Origin: Bacteroidales bacterium UBA1458
Lineage (GTDB): Bacteria; Bacteroidota; Bacteroidia; Bacteroidales; VadinHA17
Length of the DNA: 6,852 nt
Direction: 5' to 3'
Assembly: GCA_002325785.1 (NCBI GenBank)
Contig: DCSU01000056.1
Coordinates: 18,405-25,256, forward strand
Notes under the pieces: model-generated
Seen by the model: only the letters and a program-made list of their open reading frames with translations
Told to the model about the DNA's origin: nothing
Databases searched by the model: none
Shown here: one piece after another, positions 1 to 6,477 of the stretch
Position numbering within the stretch: position 1 is the stretch's first letter
Layout of the letters: each line of letters begins with the position of its first letter
Position numbers and translations under genes: made by a program

Positions 1-260
1 GCGTTGATGCGGTCTCCTCTGCCACTGAAAGGTACTTTGCCGAGAGGGGACTGCTCTACACTTACCTGGGTGGCAAGAGGATAGACACTACTCACCTGCA
101 TCTCAGGGAGTGGCTTGAAGCCATCAGGAACGGCACACAGCCAGGCTGTGATATTGACCAGGGATTCCAGGAGGCCATGACCGCCCATATGGGTACGCTC
201 TCATACAAGCACCATAAAAAGATTTTCTGGGACGGGGAGAACGAAAAGATCATAGTTTAG
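1..260 (+). CDS. Gfo/Idh/MocA-family oxidoreductase, C-terminal fragment
   Basis: The gene enters from the left edge. The first complete codon is at base 3, and 85 residues are visible before the TAG stop at 258-260. The fragment contains a stretch around GGKRIDTTHLHLREWLEAIR, then an Asn-Gly-Thr-Gln-Pro turn, then DIDQGFQEAMTAHMGTLSY and a final KIFWDGENEKIIV. This order (helix with H-x-REWLEAIR, a 'D-I-x-x-G' segment, the A-H-x-G-x-L-S-Y helix and a W-D strand) is the usual C-terminus of Gfo/Idh/MocA dehydrogenases, which use NAD(P) on sugars, inositols or related compounds. The nucleotide-binding Rossmann domain and catalytic residues lie outside the window, so the substrate cannot be told. 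The Bacteroidota forms are often exported by a Tat signal; that part is not visible. The family call is by recognition of the motif pattern. Confidence 0.8.
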   Translation, partial: VDAVSSATERYFAERGLLYTYLGGKRIDTTHLHLREWLEAIRNGTQPGCDIDQGFQEAMTAHMGTLSYKHHKKIFWDGENEKIIV

Positions 261-268
261 ACCCTGAC

Positions 269-284
269 CTGCCAGACCAGGCAG
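269..284. repeat. Short inverted repeat between convergent genes
   Basis: CTGCC (269-273) and GGCAG (280-284) form a 5-bp stem around a 6-base loop, in the 54-bp gap between two convergent genes. It could slow transcription from either side. It has no run of T after it on either strand, so it does not meet the usual picture of an intrinsic terminator. The heptamer CCTGACC occurs on both sides of it (263-269 and 290-296). Confidence 0.3.
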
Positions 285-314
285 CATATCCTGACCCGCA
301 TTTCCGGTGCGTTA

Positions 315-995
315 TCAGAACTCTATTCCCTGAATCCTCAGGGTCTCAAGATAGAGCCCCAGGTCGGGCGTATCGGAGATCATCATCCTGTTGTACCATG
401 ACCGGGCTGCCTCTTCCCTACCCAGCCTGTGATCGATGAGGATAAGTGAAGTGTAAACAGACCCCTCAATGCCCAGGTTAAGGGAATCCGTCTCATCTAT
501 GATCTCCTTAAGGAGCTTATATGCTGACAAATCCTCTCCCCTGTCGCTATGCGAATATGCCATATCAAGTTTTTCATTCAGGACTGTATCAGTAACGATA
601 CCCCTGACCGAGAGACAGCCACCGACACACTCCTCCACTACCGAAAACCAAGGGAGCATTCCCGTGGCCGGAAAAGTCATCGAGAATGAAGCTTTTTCGC
701 CGGGACGCCTGAATTTGTAGGTGGCAGGACAGTACGGCAACCCCTTGAGACCGTTAAGCTTCAGCTTCATCCCGTCAGGCCTGACCAGGAAGGTATTCCT
801 GTCAATACAGAACCACGCGTTGTTGATGTCGCTCATTATGGTCAGCCAGACAACCGTGGCATCCTGGTTAAAATCAACCCGTGTTACCTCTGCCGTCAGT
901 GGTGACTTTAGCCCGTAATTCGGGCTTATAACGCTCTGCGGCAAGACCACCTGGCAAAATGCCGTCAATACCAGTGTAAGTAGTATATGTTTCAT
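315..995 (-). CDS. Secreted protein of unknown function, beta domain plus TPR-like tail
   Basis: I do not recognise a named family for these 226 residues. The N-terminus is a clear signal peptide: MKH, a hydrophobic run from about residue 4 to 18, and likely cleavage near residues 19-21. The following part, about residues 25-135, is rich in alternating hydrophobic strands (DATVVWLTI, ASFSMTF, LPWFSVVEE) and looks like a beta-sandwich. It carries four cysteines in the mature protein (63, 89, 123, 127), enough for two disulphides outside the cytoplasm. Residues about 155-225 are helical and resemble one or two tetratricopeptide-type helix pairs, including LGREEAARSWYNRMM. It is probably periplasmic or surface-exposed and may take part in protein contacts. 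The ATG at 993-995 is the natural start because the signal peptide begins there. Upstream, a weak -7-like TAACTTTA (complement of 1026-1033) lacks a convincing -33 partner. It is divergent from the porin gene across the region holding the 11-bp repeat array. Confidence 0.75.
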   Translation of the reverse strand: MKHILLTLVLTAFCQVVLPQSVISPNYGLKSPLTAEVTRVDFNQDATVVWLTIMSDINNAWFCIDRNTFLVRPDGMKLKLNGLKGLPYCPATYKFRRPGEKASFSMTFPATGMLPWFSVVEECVGGCLSVRGIVTDTVLNEKLDMAYSHSDRGEDLSAYKLLKEIIDETDSLNLGIEGSVYTSLILIDHRLGREEAARSWYNRMMISDTPDLGLYLETLRIQGIEF

Positions 996-1072
996 AATAT
1001 GACTCTGACTTCAATTTTCATACCGTAAAGTTAATGATTTACACTGAGAGCCTTTTCAGTCTTTTTACCCCC

Positions 1073-1101
1073 TTGTGTGTCAGGCCTAAATGTTATGTTT
1101 G
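1073..1101 (+). promoter_or_regulatory. Candidate Bacteroidota-type promoter (alternative) upstream of porin
   Basis: TTG at 1073-1075 is followed after 18 bases by TATGTTTG at 1094-1101, a full match to the -7 consensus TAnnTTTG. The -7 box overlaps the first unit of the 11-bp repeat array. If this promoter is used, the array lies at and just downstream of the start site and would suit repression rather than activation. It competes with the promoter proposed at 1149-1156. Confidence 0.4.
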
Positions 1102-1139
1102 TAACAACTTTGTAACATTTGTGTAATCCGGATGTAACA
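1098..1139 (+). promoter_or_regulatory. Pho-box-like operator: four direct repeats with 11-bp period
   Basis: The hexamers TGTAAC, TGTAAC, TGTAAT and TGTAAC begin at 1100, 1111, 1122 and 1133, exactly 11 bp apart. The first two are part of identical nonamers TTTGTAACA (1098-1106, 1109-1117) and the last sits in GATGTAACA (1131-1139). Tandem half-sites with an 11-bp period are the known binding geometry of PhoB-type OmpR-family regulators, and CTGTAAC-like half-sites occur in proteobacterial Pho boxes. A PhoB/PhoR-type gene pair is encoded about 1.2 kb downstream, after the porin gene that the array precedes. The periodicity is read directly from the sequence; the identity of the bound regulator is inferred. 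A degenerate fifth unit (TGAAAG at 1144) may extend the array. Confidence 0.65.
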
Positions 1140-1148
1140 TAAGTGAAA

Positions 1149-1156
1149 GATTTTTG
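1149..1156 (+). promoter_or_regulatory. -7-like element downstream of the repeat array
   Basis: GATTTTTG matches TAnnTTTG at all fixed positions except the first. It starts ten bases after the last nonamer of the array (1139). That is about the distance at which Pho boxes stand in for the -35 element in activated promoters. No good -33 sequence lies at normal spacing, as expected for an activator-dependent promoter. Transcription would begin around 1161-1164, leaving a short leader before the ATG at 1186. Confidence 0.4.
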
Positions 1157-1185
1157 TATTGTCAAACCTTCAACTATTTATTCTT

Positions 1186-2181
1186 ATGAATATTAAGTAT
1201 TTATCATCTGCCCTCGGTTTTTTGGTTTTGACATCTGTGGCAGCCCTTTCCCAGGAGAGTGACGATTTCAAGCCGGGGGGCAAGCTTTTCGGAATGCTTT
1301 TCGCCAATTATCACACCACGTTCGAAGGCGGTGAGAACAACGCTGCATTCGAGGTCACACGCTCCTTTCTTGGATTCGACTACCTCTTCTCAGAAAAGTT
1401 ATCAACCCGGATAATGTATGACGGTACCACCGAAGTCATCAACGGAAAAACGATCTACTCGGCTTACCTGCGAAATGCATTTATCCAGTATGACGATGGC
1501 CGTGTACTGATTCGCGGCGGACTCATTGGCATCGAGCAGATATCGGTGACGGAAAAGATATGGGGCTACAGATTCTTAGCCAGGCCTCCAATAGACTATG
1601 CGGGGATGATACAGGTTGCAGACCTGGGAGTCATGACAAAATTCAATGCCGGTGAGAAGGTGACCTTTGACCTCGCCCTGATTAACGGAAGAGGCTTCAA
1701 GGACCTTGCCTCCAACGGAACCGTGAAGTTCACAGCAGGCGCCAGCCTGATGCCTGTCGAAAACTTCATTATACGTGCCTATTATGACCTGATGGGGCCT
1801 TCAGGCCGCATGCAGAGAACAGCGAGTATCATAGCAGCATGGACCGGACCGGATTTCACGGCAGGAGCCGAATACATGAGGCAGAATAACCATCTGAAGA
1901 TTGATGGCAATAATTACTCAGGATTAAGCCTCTTTACCAGGGTGAGGCTGGCAGACAGGGTAGTGCTGTTTGCCAGGTATGACAACATTGGTTCAGTGAT
2001 TCCCGAAGAGGAAACAGAGCCGTGGAACATCGACAGGGACGGCTCATACCTGTTTGCAGGAATTGAGTTCTCTCCAGTGCGTAATATCAGAATATCACCC
2101 AACTTTATGGGATATATACCTGCATCTGACGGGTCAGACTTGGTCAGCACCATCGGGCTTAATATCGAGGCTAAGTTCTAA
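1186..2181 (+). CDS. Porin-like outer-membrane beta-barrel protein (possibly phosphate-selective porin O/P type)
   Basis: The 331-residue product starts with a signal peptide (MNIKYLSSALGFLVLTSVAALS, cleavage near residue 22). The rest is built of amphipathic strands separated by turns, ending in IGLNIEAKF. A terminal phenylalanine is the usual barrel-insertion signal. Strand-like stretches such as STRIMYDG, AYLRNAFIQYDDGRVLIRGG, FIIRAYYDLMG, VVLFARYDNIG and YLFAGIEFSPVRNIRI run through its length, consistent with about 16 strands. Length and pattern fit the OprO/OprP-type porins of Bacteroidota, but I cannot identify ion-selectivity residues. I chose the ATG at 1186 over the in-frame TTG at 1159: the TTG adds nine residues ahead of a normal signal peptide and would lie upstream of the predicted transcript start. 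No Shine-Dalgarno sequence is visible. The gene is preceded by the 11-bp repeat array and followed, after 127 bp, by a PhoB-type regulator. Confidence 0.7.
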   Translation: MNIKYLSSALGFLVLTSVAALSQESDDFKPGGKLFGMLFANYHTTFEGGENNAAFEVTRSFLGFDYLFSEKLSTRIMYDGTTEVINGKTIYSAYLRNAFIQYDDGRVLIRGGLIGIEQISVTEKIWGYRFLARPPIDYAGMIQVADLGVMTKFNAGEKVTFDLALINGRGFKDLASNGTVKFTAGASLMPVENFIIRAYYDLMGPSGRMQRTASIIAAWTGPDFTAGAEYMRQNNHLKIDGNNYSGLSLFTRVRLADRVVLFARYDNIGSVIPEEETEPWNIDRDGSYLFAGIEFSPVRNIRISPNFMGYIPASDGSDLVSTIGLNIEAKF

Positions 2182-2208
2182 TCCGACAATGGAAAGAAGA
2201 ATTAATAA

Positions 2209-2300
2209 TTACCCCGTAGAGCTTGCCCCGATTTATCGGGGGGGGTTGCACTGTTGCAGGCGAAGAAAACAAAAATCAAATCTTACCCCGTAGGGGTTAA
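2209..2300. repeat. Palindromic GC-rich intergenic repeat region
   Basis: The 127-bp porin-regulator gap is filled by repeat-like structure. TTACCCCGTAG occurs twice in direct orientation (2209-2219 and 2283-2293). The second copy is itself a palindrome, ACCCC-GTA-GGGGT (2285-2297). Between them lies CCCCGA (2226-2231) paired with TCGGGG (2236-2241) around a TTTA loop, running into eight consecutive G (2238-2245). GTTGCA is also repeated nearby (2245-2250, 2253-2258). From memory, similar CCCCGTAGGGG-type and CCCCGAT/ATCGGGG-type sequences recur between genes in Bacteroidota genomes, like REP elements. The hairpins lack a T tail, so they are not typical terminators. The downstream palindrome ends only 11 bases before the regulator's start codon and would sit in its leader if transcription reads through. 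Confidence 0.5.
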
Positions 2301-2308
2301 ATTATTGT

Positions 2309-2986
2309 ATGAGCGAAAAAAAGAAAGTTCTGGCTGTTGATGATGAGGAAGACATCCTTGAGATCCTCTCATTCAACCTCACCGGTGAAGGCTATGCCGT
2401 TGACACATGCATCTCCGCCGAGGAGGCCCTTCGGAATAACCTCGCCTCCTATGATCTGTTTATCCTCGACGTGATGATGGGTCCCATCTCCGGCTTCAAG
2501 CTTGCTGAGAAGATCCGCAAGGAATTCTCCCTGACTACCCCTGTAATATTCCTCACTGCCAGGGATACCGAGAACGACCGCATCACAGGTTTTAACCTCG
2601 GCGCCGACGACTACCTGGCAAAGCCGTTCAGCGTCAGGGAGCTGACCGCCAGGGTAAAAGCCATACTGCGCAGATCAGCCCCATCCCGGGTGACGATGAC
2701 TACCGCAGCAGGTGTCTTCACTGCGGATACGGACAACAAACTGATTTTTTCCGACGGCAAGCCACTGGAGCTTACACGCAAAGAGTATGAGATACTTTCA
2801 CTCTTCATCCGCCATGAAGGAAAAATATTTCCCCGGCATGAGATCCTCTCCAGAATATGGGGCGATGAGGTGATTGTCACAGACCGTACCGTGGATGTAA
2901 CCATAGCCCGGATAAGGAAAAAACTTGGCGAAAGGGGTGGAATGATTAAAAACAAATCGGGTTACGGATACTATTTTGGCGAATGA
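2309..2986 (+). CDS. Response regulator, OmpR/PhoB family
   Basis: This 225-residue protein has a receiver domain (about 5-122) and a winged-helix DNA-binding domain (about 128-225). The acidic pair D11-D12, the phosphoacceptor D54 in LFILDVMMG, T83 in FLTARD and K105 in LAKPF are all present, so the receiver should be phosphorylatable. The output domain shows LTRKEYEILSLF (155-166), RHEILSRIWGD (176-186) and the recognition helix TDRTVDVTIARIRKKLG (191-207). The wing reads KNKSGYGYYF, with Ser217 where many family members have Arg in RGxGYxF. It lies 12 bp upstream of the sensor kinase and is almost certainly its partner. By type it should bind tandem 11-bp-spaced half-sites, which makes the array at 1098-1139 a natural target. 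Calling it PhoB itself is inference, since OmpR-family members with other signals look alike. Confidence 0.93.
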   Translation: MSEKKKVLAVDDEEDILEILSFNLTGEGYAVDTCISAEEALRNNLASYDLFILDVMMGPISGFKLAEKIRKEFSLTTPVIFLTARDTENDRITGFNLGADDYLAKPFSVRELTARVKAILRRSAPSRVTMTTAAGVFTADTDNKLIFSDGKPLELTRKEYEILSLFIRHEGKIFPRHEILSRIWGDEVIVTDRTVDVTIARIRKKLGERGGMIKNKSGYGYYFGE

Positions 2987-2998
2987 AACCAGCGTGCC

Positions 2999-4759
2999 AT
3001 GACAGAAATTAAAAGCTACAGACACAGGTTATTCATATACTACTTCAGTATATTCCTTCTCTTCACGCTACTTGTCCTGGCCTTTCAGTACTACCGGGAG
3101 AAAAAGATCAGGATCGATGCCCTTGACGCCAGGCTGAACGATATGTCAGAGCTTGTGGATAATTATATTAAAGCCAACGCACTGGCTGACTCGGGAAACT
3201 TCAGGCCCGTCGACTCTATCTTAAAACTGATACCTGTCCCCGATCTGCGCATCACCGTCATCGCAACAGACGGTAAAGTACTATATGACAGTTTTATAGA
3301 TAACTTGTCGGTGATGGAGAACCATCTCAGCCGGCCGGAAGTGATGAAATCGCTTAATTCTCCCTATGGCACCGCAGTGCGTAAATCAGAATCAACCGGT
3401 AAGGATTATTACTATCTGTCGAGGTATTTCAACAACTATTATATCAGGTTGGCCGAGGAATATAATATAAACATCAGGGGGTTCCTGAAGCGGGAACATT
3501 TTTTCCTCCTCTTTATGGCCATAGTCTTTGCACTCATATGGGTCCTGCTGGCAGTTGTGACAAGGCAGATGGGAAAGAGTATCACCATGCTTCGCGATTT
3601 TGCCGCAAGGGTCCGCCGCGGCGAAGGGAATGACCCGGCTATAATCTTCCCAAAAAACGAGATCGGCGAGACAGGTAAGGAGATCGTCAGGATCTACAAT
3701 AACCTGGCCCGCAACACTGCTGAGCTGACACTGCAGAAGGAGAAACTCTTCAGGCACCTCCATGTGCTGAACGAGGGGGTGGCATTTTTCTCGGCAGACC
3801 GGAAGGTAACTCTCTCCAACAGCCATTTCGTGGTGTTTCTCACTGCCCTGACAGGAGAACATGCCCTTACGCCGGAAGGATTCATAGAGCATCCTCTCTT
3901 CGCACGGATCATATCCTTTCTTGATAACCACCAGGGAGGAGGTACCAGGAAGCAGGAGACACCGTCAACAGAGTTTCACATTGAAAAGGCCGGAAAGTAC
4001 TTCGGCCTCAGGTGCATCCTGTTCAATGACGACAGCTTCGAGATTGTTGTGACCGACATCACCCGTACCGAGCAGAACAAGGCCATGCGACAGCAGATGA
4101 CCTCGAACATCGCACATGAGCTTAAGACGCCCATCGCATCATTCAAAGGTTACCTTGAGACGATGATGGTCAACAAAGATCTTGATGAAGAGAAGAAACA
4201 GTATTTTCTTGAGAAGGCTCTGTCACAGTCAACACGCCTTACCGACCTTATCAATGATATTGTCACACTGAACAAGCTTGATGAGACGGGAAGCAGCTTC
4301 ACCTTCGAGGAAGTTAACCTGGTTGAGGTGATCAGCGAGGTGCGTGACAACCTGCAAACGTCCATCAACAAGAAAAAGATAACCGTTGAGGTGGGTCTTG
4401 ATCCCGGCATCACCATCAGCGGCAACAGGTCGCTCATTGTCTCAGTATTCCAGAACCTGATGGAGAATGCCGTCAACTATGCAGGTGAAAATGTCACCGT
4501 CTCCCTCAGGAGTCTCCCCGGCGAAACTGGATACCAAACCTTCTCTTTTTCAGATAACGGCACGGGTATCCCCGAGGAGCACCAGCCAAGAATATTCGAG
4601 AGGTTCTACAGGGTGGATGACGGCCGTTCGCGTAAGAGCGGAGGTACCGGACTGGGTCTGGCCATCGTTAAGAACGCCATCCTGTTGCACAAAGGGGAGA
4701 TTTCAGTACGGACCCGTCCCGGCGGCGGTACAGAGTTCATCATTGCCCTGCCCGTTTGA
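2999..4759 (+). CDS. PhoR-like membrane sensor histidine kinase
   Basis: This inner-membrane kinase has 586 residues. Segments 10-30 and 167-187 are membrane helices and enclose an extracytoplasmic domain (about 31-166). Its pattern DLRITVIATDGKVLYDS followed by ENHLSRPEVMKSL and YYYLSRYF resembles the PDC/Cache-like sensor of Gram-positive PhoR/PnpS kinases. A HAMP-like linker (about 188-245) and a PAS-like domain (about 250-356) follow. The H-box is IAHELKTP with the phosphorylated His at 373. The ATPase domain has the N-box QNLMEN (485-490), DNGTG (519-523), the F-box FERFYR (533-538) and GGTGLGL (548-554). All catalytic boxes are intact. The start ATG at 2999 lies 12 bp after the regulator stop, which fits one transcript. 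The ligand is unknown. Phosphate sensing in known PhoR systems usually needs Pst/PhoU, which are not in view. The stop is only 2 bp from the opposing selD stop. Confidence 0.93.
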   Translation: MTEIKSYRHRLFIYYFSIFLLFTLLVLAFQYYREKKIRIDALDARLNDMSELVDNYIKANALADSGNFRPVDSILKLIPVPDLRITVIATDGKVLYDSFIDNLSVMENHLSRPEVMKSLNSPYGTAVRKSESTGKDYYYLSRYFNNYYIRLAEEYNINIRGFLKREHFFLLFMAIVFALIWVLLAVVTRQMGKSITMLRDFAARVRRGEGNDPAIIFPKNEIGETGKEIVRIYNNLARNTAELTLQKEKLFRHLHVLNEGVAFFSADRKVTLSNSHFVVFLTALTGEHALTPEGFIEHPLFARIISFLDNHQGGGTRKQETPSTEFHIEKAGKYFGLRCILFNDDSFEIVVTDITRTEQNKAMRQQMTSNIAHELKTPIASFKGYLETMMVNKDLDEEKKQYFLEKALSQSTRLTDLINDIVTLNKLDETGSSFTFEEVNLVEVISEVRDNLQTSINKKKITVEVGLDPGITISGNRSLIVSVFQNLMENAVNYAGENVTVSLRSLPGETGYQTFSFSDNGTGIPEEHQPRIFERFYRVDDGRSRKSGGTGLGLAIVKNAILLHKGEISVRTRPGGGTEFIIALPV

Positions 4760-4761
4760 TT

Positions 4762-5799
4762 TCACCGCAGCACCAGCGCTGCGTCGCCCTTTGCTTCAAC
4801 CACTCCTATAACCGCGGCTTCCGGGTGGCCGGATGAATGCAGCTCATCAAGCAGCTCTCCCGCTTTTTCCGGAGCAACTGCCATGATCAGTCCTCCCGAG
4901 GTCTGTGCGTCATGTGCAATCATCTTCAGGCTATAGTCAAGACCCTCCGCAAACCGTGTTTCACGTTCGGTGTAATCGAGGTTGCGGAAGGCTGCACCGG
5001 GAATACAACCCTGTTCTGCCAGGCTATAAGCACCATCAGCCAGCGGTACGGCACTCATATTCAGCGTCATGGTCACGCCAGACCCTCGTGCCATCTTTAA
5101 AGCATGGCCTGCAAGGCCGAAGCCGGTGACGTCCGTGGCACCCCTGACGTTATACTTCTGCATCAGCCGCGCCCCTTCGTTGTTAAGCCTCATCATCAGA
5201 AGCTTTACCGCCTCAAGCTGCTCCGGTGTCGTCATCTTCAACCGGTGCCCCGCCAGTATGATACCCGTCCCCAATGGCTTGGTAAGGATCAACACATCGC
5301 CCTCCCTGGCCCCGGCATTGGTGATGATCCTGTCGGGATGCACCATGCCAATGACCGCAAGTCCGTACTTCGGAGGATAATCATCAATGCTGTGCCCGCC
5401 AATGATGCTCACCCCTGCCTCATGCGCCTTGTCGTAACCGCCGCGAAGGATCTCAGAGTAGACCTCCAGGGGAATTGCCGAAGAGGGGAACATCATTATG
5501 TTAAGTGCCAGGAGAGGCGTACCCCCCATGGCATAAATATCACTTATTGAGTTTGTTGCAGCTATTAGCCCGAACTCATACCCGTCGCTCACCAACGGCG
5601 GAAAGAAATCGGTGGTCAGCACCAGGGCCATCTGGTCGCTGATCTTATAGACCCCGGCATCATCATGTGTTGAGATATCCACCAGGATCTTCGGATCAAC
5701 CGGTAATGGCAGCCGGGCGAGCAGCTCCTCAAGCTGTCGGGGAGGTATCTTTGACGAACACCCTCCTGTCTCTACCGTTGTCAGAAGATCGAATGGCAT
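4762..5799 (-). CDS. selD: Selenophosphate synthase (selenide, water dikinase) SelD
   Basis: SelD makes selenophosphate from selenide and ATP in the cytoplasm, the selenium donor for selenocysteine, selenouridine in tRNA and selenium cofactors. At 345 residues it has the usual length. The N-terminal catalytic loop reads GGCSSK, with Cys14 and Lys17 matching the E. coli pair Cys17/Lys20. Cys14 is encoded by TGT, so this is the cysteine form and not a selenoprotein. Metal and ATP ligands are present as D47 (HDDAGV), D64 (TTDFF), D87 (NSISDIYAMGG) and D223 (TDVTGFGLAGH), with QTSGGL near 299-304. The start is fixed: an in-frame TGA lies nine bases upstream of the ATG, and the next Met is deep in the ATP-binding region. 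A GAGGA motif precedes this ATG, one of few Shine-Dalgarno-like sites here. It follows yedF by 39 bp on the same strand and probably shares its transcript. Confidence 0.97.
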   Translation of the reverse strand: MPFDLLTTVETGGCSSKIPPRQLEELLARLPLPVDPKILVDISTHDDAGVYKISDQMALVLTTDFFPPLVSDGYEFGLIAATNSISDIYAMGGTPLLALNIMMFPSSAIPLEVYSEILRGGYDKAHEAGVSIIGGHSIDDYPPKYGLAVIGMVHPDRIITNAGAREGDVLILTKPLGTGIILAGHRLKMTTPEQLEAVKLLMMRLNNEGARLMQKYNVRGATDVTGFGLAGHALKMARGSGVTMTLNMSAVPLADGAYSLAEQGCIPGAAFRNLDYTERETRFAEGLDYSLKMIAHDAQTSGGLIMAVAPEKAGELLDELHSSGHPEAAVIGVVEAKGDAALVLR

Positions 5800-5838
5800 G
5801 GATCCTCAATTTGTGATGGTTAAACTTAATATCACGGT

Positions 5839-6459
5839 TCACGGACGAATAATGTGATCTGCATCCTTCAGAAGGTTCAGTATCTGGTACATATCACTGA
5901 AGCTTCCCACGGGCAGCCGGTCTTTGATTCCAAAATGGTTAATGCAGGTTGAGCAAAGGTATATGCCTGTTCCCCGTTCTTTAAGCTCCTTAATGTGTTC
6001 AAGCACCGGAGAATCATCCAGGGCCAGCTTGACCCCCGCATTGTAGAAAACCACGGAAGCCGGCGCCGGTTCAACCAACACCAGGGTCCTGAAGAATGAT
6101 ACCATCAGCTTTGTCCCAAGCTCGTCATCGCCGCTGCCCATCCTCTCAGAGGTGATAGCCACCACCGTATTCCTGCTGCCGGAGGGCGCCTGCGGGATAT
6201 CTGTGGTGCAGTATTCTGTTTCGTTGATGCTGATCTCGCCACCTGCCCCACGTGTCACCGTAACAATCGCCAGATCTCCCTCTTCCCTGACGGCAAACTC
6301 AAGCTTGTTGTCAGCGAGATACCTCTTCACATTACTGAGGGAGGTGGGGTTGTCAATCAAGATCTGAACGGTCTCATCCGGAGAGGCCTCCGTCAGTCCC
6401 TGCCTGGTCTTTATGAGTGGGGCGGGGCATACAAGACCGCGTGTATCTACTGTCTTCAT
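5839..6459 (-). CDS. yedF: YedF-type selenium-metabolism sulfurtransferase-like protein
   Basis: The 206-residue product joins two domains. Residues 1-70 are a TusA/SirA-like domain with MKTVDTRGLVCPAPLIKTR, whose Cys11 in C-P-A-P is the usual sulfur/selenium-carrying residue. Residues about 97-206 are DsrE/DsrF-like, with SERMGSGDDELGTKLM, VVFYNAGVKL, a C-S-T-C pair (Cys169, Cys172) and FGIKDRLPVGSFSDMY. This two-domain build next to selD is the signature of the YedF family, thought to deliver or handle reduced selenium; its exact reaction is not established. I start it at the ATG at 6459. The open frame continues 112 codons upstream, but that part is antisense to the divergent secreted protein and lies above a matching -7 box. 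It is the first gene of a likely yedF-selD operon. Confidence 0.92.
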   Translation of the reverse strand: MKTVDTRGLVCPAPLIKTRQGLTEASPDETVQILIDNPTSLSNVKRYLADNKLEFAVREEGDLAIVTVTRGAGGEISINETEYCTTDIPQAPSGSRNTVVAITSERMGSGDDELGTKLMVSFFRTLVLVEPAPASVVFYNAGVKLALDDSPVLEHIKELKERGTGIYLCSTCINHFGIKDRLPVGSFSDMYQILNLLKDADHIIRP

Positions 6460-6477
6460 AAATTCATTTTCAGCACT

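Noticed and set aside
1091..1106. Palindromic operator TGTTA-N6-TAACA
   Set aside because: It is a real inverted repeat but short, and its right arm is part of the first 11-bp direct repeat. The four-unit direct array explains the region better.
1159..1185. TTG start giving a nine-residue longer porin
   Set aside because: The extension places extra residues before a normal signal peptide, and the TTG would lie at or before the likely transcript start. The ATG at 1186 is a better start.
2226..2245. Intrinsic terminator after the porin
   Set aside because: The stem CCCCGA/TCGGGG is followed by further G and no T run on the + strand, and it sits within a repeat-like region. A repeat is the better description.
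3392..3931. 179-residue open frame on the minus strand inside the kinase gene
   Set aside because: The kinase frame is unambiguous with intact motifs. The opposite-strand frame shows no recognisable domain and is a shadow of kinase codon use.
5104..5550. 148-residue open frame on the plus strand inside selD
   Set aside because: It is antisense to conserved SelD sequence and has no plausible start context or domain.
5758..5760. Selenocysteine at the SelD active site
   Set aside because: The codon reads TGT on the coding strand, an ordinary cysteine. No TGA is present at this position.
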